Below, piece by piece: positions 8,299 to 15,278 of a stretch of 17,775 bases of DNA. Position numbers and translations under genes: made by a program. Below the pieces are notes generated by a model that saw only the letters and a program-made list of their open reading frames with translations, made no database searches and was not told where the DNA came from. The DNA comes from Prolixibacteraceae bacterium (GTDB lineage: Bacteria; Bacteroidota; Bacteroidia; Bacteroidales; Prolixibacteraceae): NCBI GenBank assembly GCA_009782655.1, contig WRIQ01000002.1, positions 1 through 17,775 on the forward strand, read 5' to 3'. Numbering within the stretch: the first letter of the stretch is position 1; each line of letters opens with the position of its first letter.

Positions 8299-8706
8299 TC
8301 AGGAAAAAAGAGGTATATCGTCGGAGGGCGACGTGTAGTAACAGTTTATGGCCATGAGATTTCTTTGCAGTATATCGGGCGAATAGTCCAACGATTCTGT
8401 TTGCAGCGTGTGGTACGCGCGGGCATTGTTGTGCATGGCCAACTTCAAAAGGATGTTGTAAACCGATAAATTTTTGGGAATATCTTTTTGCACCGATAAT
8501 TTCAACGAAAAGGTGGAAGGTGCGCTGAAAACACAGAAAAAACCGCGTTCTTCTTTCGGGTCTTCGTTTTTTTGTTGTTGCACGGGATTCCTGTCCTGTT
8601 CGGTTTTTTTGTGATAATGGTCGAATAAACAGGCGAAAACCAGAATGCCGACAAATATTGCCAGTTTCTGTAAGCGCTTTACTGATATGTATTTCGATGT
8701 TTTCAA
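8299..8706 (-). CDS. Small membrane-anchored protein of unknown function (TTG start)
   Basis: This protein of about 135 residues is not one I recognise. The frame opens at GTG 8739, but a perfect TATATTTG box overlaps that point, so I choose the in-frame TTG at 8706-8704. That gives MKTSKYISVKRLQK, then one membrane helix (LAIFVGILVFACLF, about 15-28), then a charged linker (KKTEQDRNPVQQQKNEDPKEER) and a soluble domain of about 80 residues ending DDIPLFS. The positive-inside rule predicts a cytoplasmic N-terminus and a periplasmic domain. There is no enzymatic motif. It is 96 bp upstream of secDF in the same direction and 55 bp downstream of the protease gene, so shared transcription with secDF is possible. 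A link to export is only an inference from position. Confidence 0.6.
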   Translation of the reverse strand: MKTSKYISVKRLQKLAIFVGILVFACLFDHYHKKTEQDRNPVQQQKNEDPKEERGFFCVFSAPSTFSLKLSVQKDIPKNLSVYNILLKLAMHNNARAYHTLQTESLDYSPDILQRNLMAINCYYTSPSDDIPLFS

Positions 8707-8728
8707 CTTATTTCTCGAACTGCGGCCG

Positions 8729-8736
8729 CAAATATA
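8729..8736 (-). promoter_or_regulatory. Candidate -7 box for the small membrane protein gene
   Basis: TATATTTG on the minus strand exactly matches the Bacteroidota -7 consensus TAnnTTTG. No good TTTG lies 19-21 bp upstream. It would place the start of transcription close to 8722, after the GTG at 8739, and so argues for translation from TTG 8706. Confidence 0.35.
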
Positions 8737-8794
8737 CACTTTCTCTGGAAATTCCGGTTAAGATTTTTTTAAAAAAGGTTATGATCGCAGGCAA

Positions 8795-9232
8795 CTATAA
8801 ATCTTCCGTTTGCAAAATGAGTTCCTGCGTTTCGTAGTTGATAACGGCTTTGTGTTTGAGAAGGAAGTCACTGCCGATGAGTCCGCAGATTTTTTTGTCG
8901 GTGGCGTTGTAATACAATTCGTTGATATGCGATAGATCGATGAGCGCCACCTGCATGGGCTCCATGCGTAAATCGCCCAGCGCGAAAGCGTGCAATTTCC
9001 CCAGCGTTGTTTCCAGTCTGGCGCCTCCTATCCCCGACGATTTTATCTCCAGCGAGTCGTCTACTTCGAGGGGCGAATAGAGGTGTTCCAATGTTTGGTC
9101 GAATACGGTTTTCGAGGCGCCGGTATCGATAACCCACATTCCTTCGTCGTCGTTGTCGAATTTGCAATACACCGTTATGTGGTAGTTATTTTCTTCCAAA
9201 GCAATGAGTTCGAAAGGAATTGTCTTTTGCAT
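8795..9232 (-). CDS. Retropepsin-like aspartic protease, single-domain, cytosolic
   Basis: This is a 145-residue protein starting at ATG 9232. The active-site motif WVIDTGASKTVFD has its catalytic Asp at residue 36. The C-terminal GLIGSDFLLKHKAVINYE (117-134) matches the second conserved segment of clan AA proteases. A glycine-rich flap candidate, SSGIGGARLET, lies at 65-75. Its size equals one retropepsin lobe, so it should work as a homodimer, with one Asp from each chain. There is no signal peptide or membrane helix, so it is predicted cytosolic, unlike many Bacteroidota relatives that carry a signal peptide and PDZ domain. Its substrate is unknown. It follows mdh by 121 bp, with an intrinsic terminator between them, and is followed by the small membrane protein gene. 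I found no convincing promoter, so some read-through from mdh is possible. Confidence 0.82.
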   Translation of the reverse strand: MQKTIPFELIALEENNYHITVYCKFDNDDEGMWVIDTGASKTVFDQTLEHLYSPLEVDDSLEIKSSGIGGARLETTLGKLHAFALGDLRMEPMQVALIDLSHINELYYNATDKKICGLIGSDFLLKHKAVINYETQELILQTEDL

Positions 9233-9291
9233 AAACTGCTTTTTAGAATTTCTTAGTTGCCTGCCGTCTGGCTGTTTCCGGCTATACTGGT

Positions 9292-9328
9292 AAAAAAACG
9301 GATGATCCGTTTGCGAACCATCCGTTTT
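9292..9328 (-). terminator. Intrinsic terminator downstream of mdh
   Basis: The minus strand has a 10-bp perfect stem, AAAACGGATG/CATCCGTTTT (plus 9319-9328 and 9295-9304). The loop is 14 bases and the stem is followed by a U tract (plus 9292-9298). It sits 25 bp after the mdh stop codon and marks the end of that transcript. Confidence 0.75.
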
Positions 9329-9353
9329 CGTTATCGCGTCAATATCCTTTTCG

Positions 9354-10289
9354 TTAAAGAATATTCATTCCATCCAAAACAGCCATGATTTTTTTTACGG
9401 CATCGGCGGAGCTGTTCAGCAACTGCTGTTCGCTGTCGTTGAGTTTTACTTCGATGATTTCTTCGATTCCGTTTTTGCCCAATTTCACGGGTACGCCTGC
9501 AAATATGTCTTTCAGGCCGTATTCGCCGTCGAGTTTCACGCAGCAGGGGAAAATTCTTTTTTGGTCGAGAACGATGGCTTCAACCATTTGAGCGGCTGCC
9601 GAGCCGGGCGCATACCATGCTGAAGTCCCCATCAGGTTAACCAGTTCGCCGCCACCGTTGATGGTGCGTTTCACAATGGCGTCCAATTTCTCGGCGTCTA
9701 TCAATTCTGTGACGGGGATTCCCGAAACAGTGGTGTAGCGGGGCAGCGGAACCATGGTGTCGCCGTGTCCACCCATGAGCAGCGCCTGTATGTCGCGCGG
9801 CGAAATGTCAAGCGCTTCGGCCAAAAATGCACGGTAACGAGCGGTATCCAGAATGCCGGCCATTCCCAACACTTTGGTTTTGGGAAGTTTCGAGCATGTG
9901 TAAGCTGCATAAGTCATTACATCCAACGGATTGGAAACCACAACAATAATGGCCTCGGGGCTGTATTTGACAATATTTTCAGTAACACTCTTAACAATTC
10001 CGGCATTTATCGAAATCAGGTCGTCGCGGCTCATGCCGGGTTTGCGGGGCACGCCCGAAGTGATAACAACTACATGCGAACCTTGTGTTTTTGCGTAGTC
10101 GTTGGTTGCACCAATCAGGCGCGTGTCGTAATAATTCACGGGTGCCGTTTGCCATAAATCCAAAGCTTTTCCTTCCGAAAGGCCTTCTTTGATGTCGACT
10201 ACGACAACTTCCTGTACGATATTTTTCTGGGCAATAACCTGTGCGCATGTTGCACCTACATTGCCGGCTCCTACAACTGTAACTTTCAT
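9354..10289 (-). CDS. mdh: Malate dehydrogenase (LDH-like type)
   Basis: This is a 311-residue protein, the normal length. It interconverts malate and oxaloacetate with NAD in the cytosol (TCA cycle, or the reductive branch to succinate in anaerobes). The Rossmann start is GAGNVG (7-12), and Asp32 in VVVDI is the position that binds the NAD ribose. GVPRKPGMSRDDL (79-91) carries Arg82 and Arg88; the Arg at the first of these separates malate from lactate dehydrogenases, which have Gln. Also seen are N120 in VVSNPLDVMTY, D148 and R151 in ILDTARYR, and the catalytic His175 in MGGHGDTMVPL. All expected residues are present. It starts at ATG 10289, with a moderate promoter match upstream and a terminator after the stop. 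It therefore looks monocistronic. Confidence 0.97.
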   Translation of the reverse strand: MKVTVVGAGNVGATCAQVIAQKNIVQEVVVVDIKEGLSEGKALDLWQTAPVNYYDTRLIGATNDYAKTQGSHVVVITSGVPRKPGMSRDDLISINAGIVKSVTENIVKYSPEAIIVVVSNPLDVMTYAAYTCSKLPKTKVLGMAGILDTARYRAFLAEALDISPRDIQALLMGGHGDTMVPLPRYTTVSGIPVTELIDAEKLDAIVKRTINGGGELVNLMGTSAWYAPGSAAAQMVEAIVLDQKRIFPCCVKLDGEYGLKDIFAGVPVKLGKNGIEEIIEVKLNDSEQQLLNSSADAVKKIMAVLDGMNIL

Positions 10290-10335
10290 GGTATTAATTT
10301 TAAATTGTTAAACGCTTCATCGGTATTGTAAATAT

Positions 10336-10367
10336 TTAATTTACAGAAACTTTTTATGCCATACAAA
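10336..10367 (-). promoter_or_regulatory. Candidate promoter for mdh
   Basis: On the minus strand TTTG (plus 10364-10367) is followed after 20 bp by TAAATTAA (plus 10336-10343). The spacing is ideal, but the -7 box keeps only the TA and TT of TAnnTTTG. It lies about 47 bp ahead of the mdh ATG. Confidence 0.3.
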
Positions 10368-10452
10368 ATTATTTGATTTCGCCGATTTTTATTTTTTTAC
10401 CCCGCCGTGTTTCATGGGTTTAACGTTTTGGTAAACATGGAAGAGTACAATG

Positions 10453-10493
10453 CGGGAAACAGCAACGGGCAACAGGTTTCGGGTTTCCCGAAA
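10453..10493 (-). other. Overlapping inverted repeats in the asnS-mdh gap
   Basis: Two hairpins compete for the same bases. One is TTTCGGG/CCCGAAA (10477-10483 with 10487-10493, 3-base loop). The other is CGGGAAAC/GTTTCCCG (10453-10460 with 10483-10490). They cannot form together. Neither is followed by a U tract on the minus strand, so a simple terminator is unlikely. The rest of the 248-bp gap holds the candidate mdh promoter and no recognisable gene. Confidence 0.4.
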
Positions 10494-10537
10494 GGAAAAT
10501 CTTTTTCAGCCGCTTCCGATATATCGGCTTTTATCGC

Positions 10538-11974
10538 TTAAAATTCCGCATTTTTAGGTGTGCGCGGGAAAGCGATCACGTCGCGGATGTTGCCCATTCC
10601 GGTTACAAACTGGATAAACCGCTCGAAGCCGAGGCCGAAGCCGCTGTGCGGAACGGTTCCGAAACGGCGCGTGTCGAGATACCACCACATCTCATCTTCA
10701 TCGATGTGCATTTCGCGCATTCTGTTGACTAACTTTTCCAAGTCGTGTTCGCGTTGCGAGCCGCCGATAATTTCGCCAATTTGCGGGAAAAGCACGTCCA
10801 TGGCGCCTACAGTCATGCCGTCGTCGTTTTGCTTCATATAGAAAGCTTTGATGTCCTTAGGGTAATTGACGAGTATTACCGGTTTTTCAAAATGTTTTTC
10901 AACCAGATAGCGTTCGTGTTCGCTTTGCAGGTCGATGCCCCATTCAACGGGAAACTGAAATTTCTTCTTTTTGTAGTGGTTAGAATTTTTCAGTATCGCG
11001 ATGGCTTCGGTATAGTTGAGGCGCATAAAGTCATTTTCGGCGACAAATTTCAGTTTTTCAATCAGATCCATCGACCGCTGGTCGGCAGGTTTATTTTTTT
11101 CCTCGTCGCTAAGCCTCGAAGCGAGAAATTTCAGGTCGTCCATGCAATTGTTGAGCGCATAGCGGATAAGGGATTTGAGAAAATCTTCGGCCAAATCCAT
11201 GTTGTCTTCGAGTTCATAGAACGCCATTTCGGGTTCAATCATCCAAAATTCCGAGAGGTGGCGCGAGGTGTTTGAATTTTCGGCTCTGAAAGTAGGTCCG
11301 AACGTGTATATTTCGCCCAGAGCGGTGGCGCCCAACTCGCCTTCCAATTGTCCCGATACGGTGAGGTTGGTGGGCTTTCCGAAAAAATCTTCGGCGAAAT
11401 TCACTTGTCTGTTGTCGGTGAGCGGCGGATTTTGCGCATCGAGCGTTGTTACGCGGAACATCTGTCCGGCGCCTTCAGCATCCGAAGCCGTGATGATGGG
11501 CGTATGCAGGTAGTAAAATCCTTTGCGGTTGAAATAGTCGTGAATGGCGAAGGCCATGGCATGGCGAATGCGGAAAACAGCGCCGAAGACGCTGGTGCGA
11601 AAGCGCAGATGGGCATTTTCGCGGAGAAACTCAAGCGAATGTTTCTTTGGCTGGATGGGGTATTTTTCCGGATCGGCTTTGCCGTATATGATAATTTCTT
11701 CGGCCACCAGTTCCACCTTCTGTCCGCTGCCTGTCGATTCGACCAATTGCCCGATTATCGCCAGCGATGTACTGGTGTTGACGTCTTTCAGCAACTCTTC
11801 GCCAAAGTGCTCCACATCGGCTACAACCTGCAGATTATGAATTGTGGAGCCATCGTTCAGCGCGATGAAGTTTACATTTTTACTGCTTCGTTTGGTGCGC
11901 ACCCAGCCTTTGACCAGCGTCTTGCTTCCTATTTTGCCGTTTTCGAGAATTTCTTTGACTTTTTCGCGTATCAT
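10538..11974 (-). CDS. asnS: Asparaginyl-tRNA synthetase
   Basis: This is a 478-residue cytosolic enzyme that charges tRNA-Asn with asparagine. An N-terminal OB-fold anticodon-binding domain (about 18-100, [22 protein letters not shown]) is followed by the class IIb catalytic core. Motif 1 lies around [15 protein letters not shown], with [14 protein letters not shown] nearby. SGQLEGE distinguishes AsnRS from AspRS. Motif 2 is [21 protein letters not shown] (about 229-249), and motif 3 is [19 protein letters not shown] (from 447). The frame opens 57 bp further upstream at a TTG, but a TATCTTTG promoter box lies within that extension, so I use ATG 11974 ([10 protein letters not shown]), as in the family. 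The intrinsic terminator expected after the stop was not clearly seen. Confidence 0.97.
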   Translation of the reverse strand: MIREKVKEILENGKIGSKTLVKGWVRTKRSSKNVNFIALNDGSTIHNLQVVADVEHFGEELLKDVNTSTSLAIIGQLVESTGSGQKVELVAEEIIIYGKADPEKYPIQPKKHSLEFLRENAHLRFRTSVFGAVFRIRHAMAFAIHDYFNRKGFYYLHTPIITASDAEGAGQMFRVTTLDAQNPPLTDNRQVNFAEDFFGKPTNLTVSGQLEGELGATALGEIYTFGPTFRAENSNTSRHLSEFWMIEPEMAFYELEDNMDLAEDFLKSLIRYALNNCMDDLKFLASRLSDEEKNKPADQRSMDLIEKLKFVAENDFMRLNYTEAIAILKNSNHYKKKKFQFPVEWGIDLQSEHERYLVEKHFEKPVILVNYPKDIKAFYMKQNDDGMTVGAMDVLFPQIGEIIGGSQREHDLEKLVNRMREMHIDEDEMWWYLDTRRFGTVPHSGFGLGFERFIQFVTGMGNIRDVIAFPRTPKNAEF

Positions 11975-12005
11975 AATCTTAATTTCTACAGGTTGTATCG
12001 GATGG

Positions 12006-12032
12006 CAAAGATAATTTTTTCGACGTAGCAAA
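12006..12032 (-). promoter_or_regulatory. Candidate promoter for asnS
   Basis: The minus strand has TTTG (plus 12029-12032), 15 bp, then TATCTTTG (plus 12006-12013), an exact match to the -7 consensus. It lies 31 bp before the ATG at 11974. The 15-bp spacer is shorter than usual. The same TTTG-15-TATCTTTG arrangement precedes the DUF58 gene. Confidence 0.42.
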
Positions 12033-12091
12033 TAGCAAGGCCACAGCCTGAAATTGATTGATCAAAAAAAGATAATAAAGCAGGCGGCCGA

Positions 12092-12105
12092 TTCGCAAAT
12101 GCGAA
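12092..12105 (-). other. Short palindrome in the DPP7-asnS gap
   Basis: TTCGCA-AA-TGCGAA is a 6-bp stem in the 274-bp interval after the peptidase gene. On the minus strand a T7 run occurs about 18 bases further on, too far for a standard terminator. Besides this and the asnS promoter the interval shows nothing recognisable. Confidence 0.25.
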
Positions 12106-12248
12106 CTGCGGTGAAGCATCGCGCAGCGACATCGAAAACTAAGCGGGTTTTGAACGGGGATTATGGGCTGTAAGCGCTTTCTGCAAACTGCACAACCTTC
12201 ATTTCCAGTTCTTCTGTATAACGATTTCCAGTTTTGTGTGACGATCAA

Positions 12249-14396
12249 CTATTTTACGATGGTCATTTCGTTGATAAGGTGGGTTGCGCCTGCATATTTG
12301 TCGATAACCCAAAGCACGAATCGGATGTCGACGCTGATGGTACGTTGCAGGTCGGGTTCGAAGGCCAAGTCGCCGCTCATGGCTTCCCAGTTTCCGTCGA
12401 AGGCTATTCCAATAAGTTCGCCGTTGGCATTTATCACGGGACTGCCCGAATTACCGCCGGTGATATCGTTGTTGCTGATGAAACAGGCGATTAGGTCGCC
12501 GTTCTCGTCGGCATACTGCCCGAAATCTTTTGTCAGCACCAATTGTTTCATGCGCGGAGGCACATCAAACTCGTAATCGCCGGGAACCTCCTTTTCGATA
12601 TATCCTTGCACGGTGGTTGTTTCTTTGTACTTAACGCCGTCGCGGGGATTGTAGCTTCCTGCGGTTCCATACGTGAGGCGCATGGTAGAATTGGCGTCGG
12701 GATAAAACACTTTGTCGGGCTGCATCTCCATGATTCCGGCTAAAAACAAATGGCGGGCTTCTTCCAGTTTCAGGGCATAAACCTGCATTTCGCCCTGTAG
12801 TTTGGCCATCATGTCGAAAATATCGATGGCGGCTAAAAATACAGGGTCTTTGTCAAAAATTTTCTTTTGGGGATTTTTCAGAAATTCCCGCAATTTTGAT
12901 GGATCGGCAAATGCTGTTTTGGCAAACAGATCGTCGACAAATTTTTTATAATTGTTTTTGTACTTTTTTTCAATCGTGTTGTAGAATTTTGGAAGATATT
13001 GCGGGGCGACGCGCTTTTTATACAAATCCAGCATGGAAACGGCAATTTTTTTATCGGTTGCAGCATCGTAATCTTTGTAGAAATCGTCGAGGGAGTTTTC
13101 AACTGAAGAAACTATCTGTTTGATTCTTTCGTTGTTTTCGTCGGGTTTGTCGAGCAAGTTATAAAGTGCGCGCGTTCTGTATGCAAAGAGGAAGATTTCG
13201 GGGCCCGAGAGCAGAGTTTCTCCCAGATAGCTCTGTGCTATTTTGCCGGTGTTATCGGCATATACTTCCCTAATGGACTGCAACACGTTTCCATATTTTG
13301 CGGTTCGTTGCGGAGAAGCGGCCACCCACCTCGAAAATTCGTTTTCGAATTCTTTTTTGCGATCAATAACATTCAGGTTTTCCAGTCCCAGGTTCTGCCC
13401 GATACTGTATTTGTAATAGTTTGAACTTCCGGCATATTTGTTGGCATACTGGATGCGTGCTTTTTGGCTGGTTTCCATATATTCTTTCATGATGGCCAGT
13501 TTTTTCTCGCGCACGTCGATGCGGATGTGGTTGGTAACATCCATTATAAATTGCACTTCGGAGGAGGTGCGATAGCGGTTTGTCGTACCGGGATAACCCA
13601 TAATCATGGCATAGTCGCCGTCCCTGACGCCGTTAATGGAAACGGGAAGGTAGTGCCGCGGTTTCAGGGGGATGTTATTTTCGGAGTAGGATGCAGGTTT
13701 GCCATCGGGGCCGGAATAAACGCGGTAGATTGCAAAATCGGCGGTGTGGCGCGGCCACGACCAGTTGTCGGTGTCGCCGCCAAATTTTCCCAAAGCCTGT
13801 GGGGGAGCGCCCACAAGACGCACGTCGCGGAAAGTTTCGTAAACAAAAAGAAAATATTGGTTTGATTCGAAAAAGCTTCTAACTTGAACATCGTAATGGG
13901 TATCGCCCTTTTCGTCGCGTTCTAATTTTCGGGATACTTGCGAAATAGCTTCCTGCCTTTCGCCGAAACTCATATTGTCATTCACGCCTGCCAGAACTTT
14001 TTCGGTGACATCTTCTATGCGGATAAGAAAACGGGCGATTTTTTGTTCGTTGGGCAACTCGTCCGATTTTTTCTGCGCCCAAAAGCCGTCGCGCAGGTAG
14101 TCGTGTTCTACCGACGAGTGGTTTTGGATGTCGCCGAAAGCGCAATGATGGTTGGTGAGCATGAGCCCGTCGGGCGAGACCATCTCGGCGGTGCAACCGC
14201 CGATGGAGACAATCGCATCTTTGAGGCTGTTATTGTTGATGCTGTAAACGTCTTCGGCAGTCAACCGGAAGCCTTCAGCCTGCATAGCGTTGATATTCAG
14301 TTTGTAGATCAACGAAGGAATCCACATCCCTTCATCGGCTTTTACTGACGGCGCGAAAAGTACCGCCAGTAGGAGAAGTATAAAAAATCGTTTCAT
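12249..14396 (-). CDS. dpp7: S46 family serine dipeptidyl peptidase, DPP7-type
   Basis: This is a 715-residue protein, the usual S46 length. The signal peptide is residues 1-20 (MKRFFILLLLAVLFAPSVKA) and the mature start is DEGMW, as in Porphyromonas DPP7/DPP11. It is therefore periplasmic, releasing dipeptides from oligopeptides for uptake. The catalytic His is in LTNHHC (H83/H84), an Asp candidate is in WSWPRHTADF, and the Ser is S650 in TGGNSGSPV. At +16 and +18 from that Ser the sequence has F666 and G668 (FDGNWE). In published work on P. gingivalis, Gly at this point marks DPP7 (hydrophobic P1) and Arg marks DPP11 (Asp/Glu P1), so a DPP7-like preference is inferred. A helical insertion (about 290-560) is normal for the family. 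It has its own candidate promoter. Confidence 0.93.
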   Translation of the reverse strand: MKRFFILLLLAVLFAPSVKADEGMWIPSLIYKLNINAMQAEGFRLTAEDVYSINNNSLKDAIVSIGGCTAEMVSPDGLMLTNHHCAFGDIQNHSSVEHDYLRDGFWAQKKSDELPNEQKIARFLIRIEDVTEKVLAGVNDNMSFGERQEAISQVSRKLERDEKGDTHYDVQVRSFFESNQYFLFVYETFRDVRLVGAPPQALGKFGGDTDNWSWPRHTADFAIYRVYSGPDGKPASYSENNIPLKPRHYLPVSINGVRDGDYAMIMGYPGTTNRYRTSSEVQFIMDVTNHIRIDVREKKLAIMKEYMETSQKARIQYANKYAGSSNYYKYSIGQNLGLENLNVIDRKKEFENEFSRWVAASPQRTAKYGNVLQSIREVYADNTGKIAQSYLGETLLSGPEIFLFAYRTRALYNLLDKPDENNERIKQIVSSVENSLDDFYKDYDAATDKKIAVSMLDLYKKRVAPQYLPKFYNTIEKKYKNNYKKFVDDLFAKTAFADPSKLREFLKNPQKKIFDKDPVFLAAIDIFDMMAKLQGEMQVYALKLEEARHLFLAGIMEMQPDKVFYPDANSTMRLTYGTAGSYNPRDGVKYKETTTVQGYIEKEVPGDYEFDVPPRMKQLVLTKDFGQYADENGDLIACFISNNDITGGNSGSPVINANGELIGIAFDGNWEAMSGDLAFEPDLQRTISVDIRFVLWVIDKYAGATHLINEMTIVK

Positions 14397-14435
14397 AAAG
14401 TTGATAAAATTAATATGTCTAAAAAATTAACCGCG

Positions 14436-14467
14436 CTAAGTTAACAGTTGATGTTGCCAGTACCAAA
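14436..14467 (-). promoter_or_regulatory. Candidate promoter for the S46 peptidase gene
   Basis: On the minus strand TTTG (plus 14464-14467) is followed after exactly 20 bp by TAACTTAG (plus 14436-14443), which keeps TAnnTT and the final G of the consensus. It lies 39 bp upstream of the ATG. Confidence 0.4.
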
Positions 14468-14552
14468 TATTTCGGAATAAAATACGGGCGACGCAGGATA
14501 ATTATTTGATAAAAACATGTTTTTTTTACATTCATAAACGTTTAAAATATGA

Positions 14553-14582
14553 AAACGGCAAGAGGATAAATGTAGGCCGTTT
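14553..14582 (-). terminator. Possible terminator downstream of rsmG
   Basis: AAACGGC/GCCGTTT (plus 14553-14559 and 14576-14582) can pair around a 16-base loop, starting 26 bp after the rsmG stop. On the minus strand the stem runs into a weak, broken T tract. It is plausible but not strong. Confidence 0.4.
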
Positions 14583-14608
14583 CGATTTATCTGTCGGGTT
14601 GAGATTCT

Positions 14609-15256
14609 TCAAATAGCGTTCCTGCGGCTATACACGGGCATGTAAACCAATTTTTTTGTTTCGAAGAAATTTTCTTCAAAGAAGTGGGACAGGGGCGTTG
14701 TATCTGTTTGTCGACCAAATGGTTTCAATTCGTTTTGCAAATCGCCGCCTTTCAGGTAGATGACGCCGTTGGGTATAGCATTGGAATTTTCGGGCGAGAT
14801 ATTTTTGCGAATCCATTTCACAAATTCGGGGAAAGCGGTAACGGCGCGGCTTACCACAAAATCATATTTCGCGGTGAGTTGCTCGACGCGAATCTGTTGT
14901 GCCGCAACGTTGTCCAATTGCAGTTGGGCGGCGATATCGGTCACCACTTTGATTTTTTTTCCTATGGAATCCACAAGGTGAAATTTCACATCAGGAAAAA
15001 AAATGGCAAGCGGAATTCCCGGAAAACCGCCACCGGTGCCTGCGTCAAGAATTTTTGTGCCGGGCTCGAAACGGATGAACTGCGCAATGGCCAGCGAATG
15101 AAGCACATGTTTTTCGTAGAGCGCGTCGATGTCTTTCCGCGAAATCAGATTAATCCGATGGTTCCAAAAGCGATACAGTGAATCGAGTTTTTCGAACCGC
15201 GCCCTTTGGATTTTGTCCAACTTCGGAAAATATTTTTCGATGATTTCCATGCCCAT
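14609..15256 (-). CDS. rsmG: RsmG, 16S rRNA (guanine-527-N7) methyltransferase
   Basis: This is a 215-residue cytosolic enzyme that methylates N7 of G527 in the 530 loop of 16S rRNA using SAM. Family signatures are NLISRKDIDALYEKHVLHSL (36-55), the SAM motif ILDAGTGGGFPGIPLAI (69-85), the acidic residue in HLVDSIGKK (D96), and VVSRAVTAF (134-142). Two in-frame ATGs, at 15256 and 15250, begin the protein two residues apart; either could be used. It follows the DUF58 gene by 22 bp on the same strand, so the two are likely one transcript. The more familiar partner gidA/mnmG is not next to it here. In other bacteria, loss of RsmG gives low-level streptomycin resistance. Confidence 0.96.
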   Translation of the reverse strand: MGMEIIEKYFPKLDKIQRARFEKLDSLYRFWNHRINLISRKDIDALYEKHVLHSLAIAQFIRFEPGTKILDAGTGGGFPGIPLAIFFPDVKFHLVDSIGKKIKVVTDIAAQLQLDNVAAQQIRVEQLTAKYDFVVSRAVTAFPEFVKWIRKNISPENSNAIPNGVIYLKGGDLQNELKPFGRQTDTTPLSHFFEENFFETKKLVYMPVYSRRNAI

Positions 15257-15278
15257 GGTTCTCCGGAAACAGCGTATG

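Noticed and set aside
8761..8778. AT palindrome (T7 next to A6) after the protease gene
   Set aside because: There is no GC stem, so it is not a convincing terminator; such runs are common in these leaders.
10745..11275. 176-codon plus-strand open frame
   Set aside because: Antisense to asnS, with a composition typical of shadow frames (rich in F, V, H) and no family signature.
11348..12028. 226-codon open frame on the plus strand
   Set aside because: It lies wholly antisense to asnS, has no recognisable domain and arises from codon bias of the real gene; asnS motifs on the other strand are unambiguous.
11975..12031. 19-codon N-terminal extension of asnS from a TTG
   Set aside because: It overlaps a consensus TATCTTTG promoter box, and AsnRS proteins start near the ATG at 11974.
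14684..15181. 165-codon plus-strand open frame over rsmG
   Set aside because: Antisense to rsmG, whose SAM motif and NLIS/SRAV signatures are intact.
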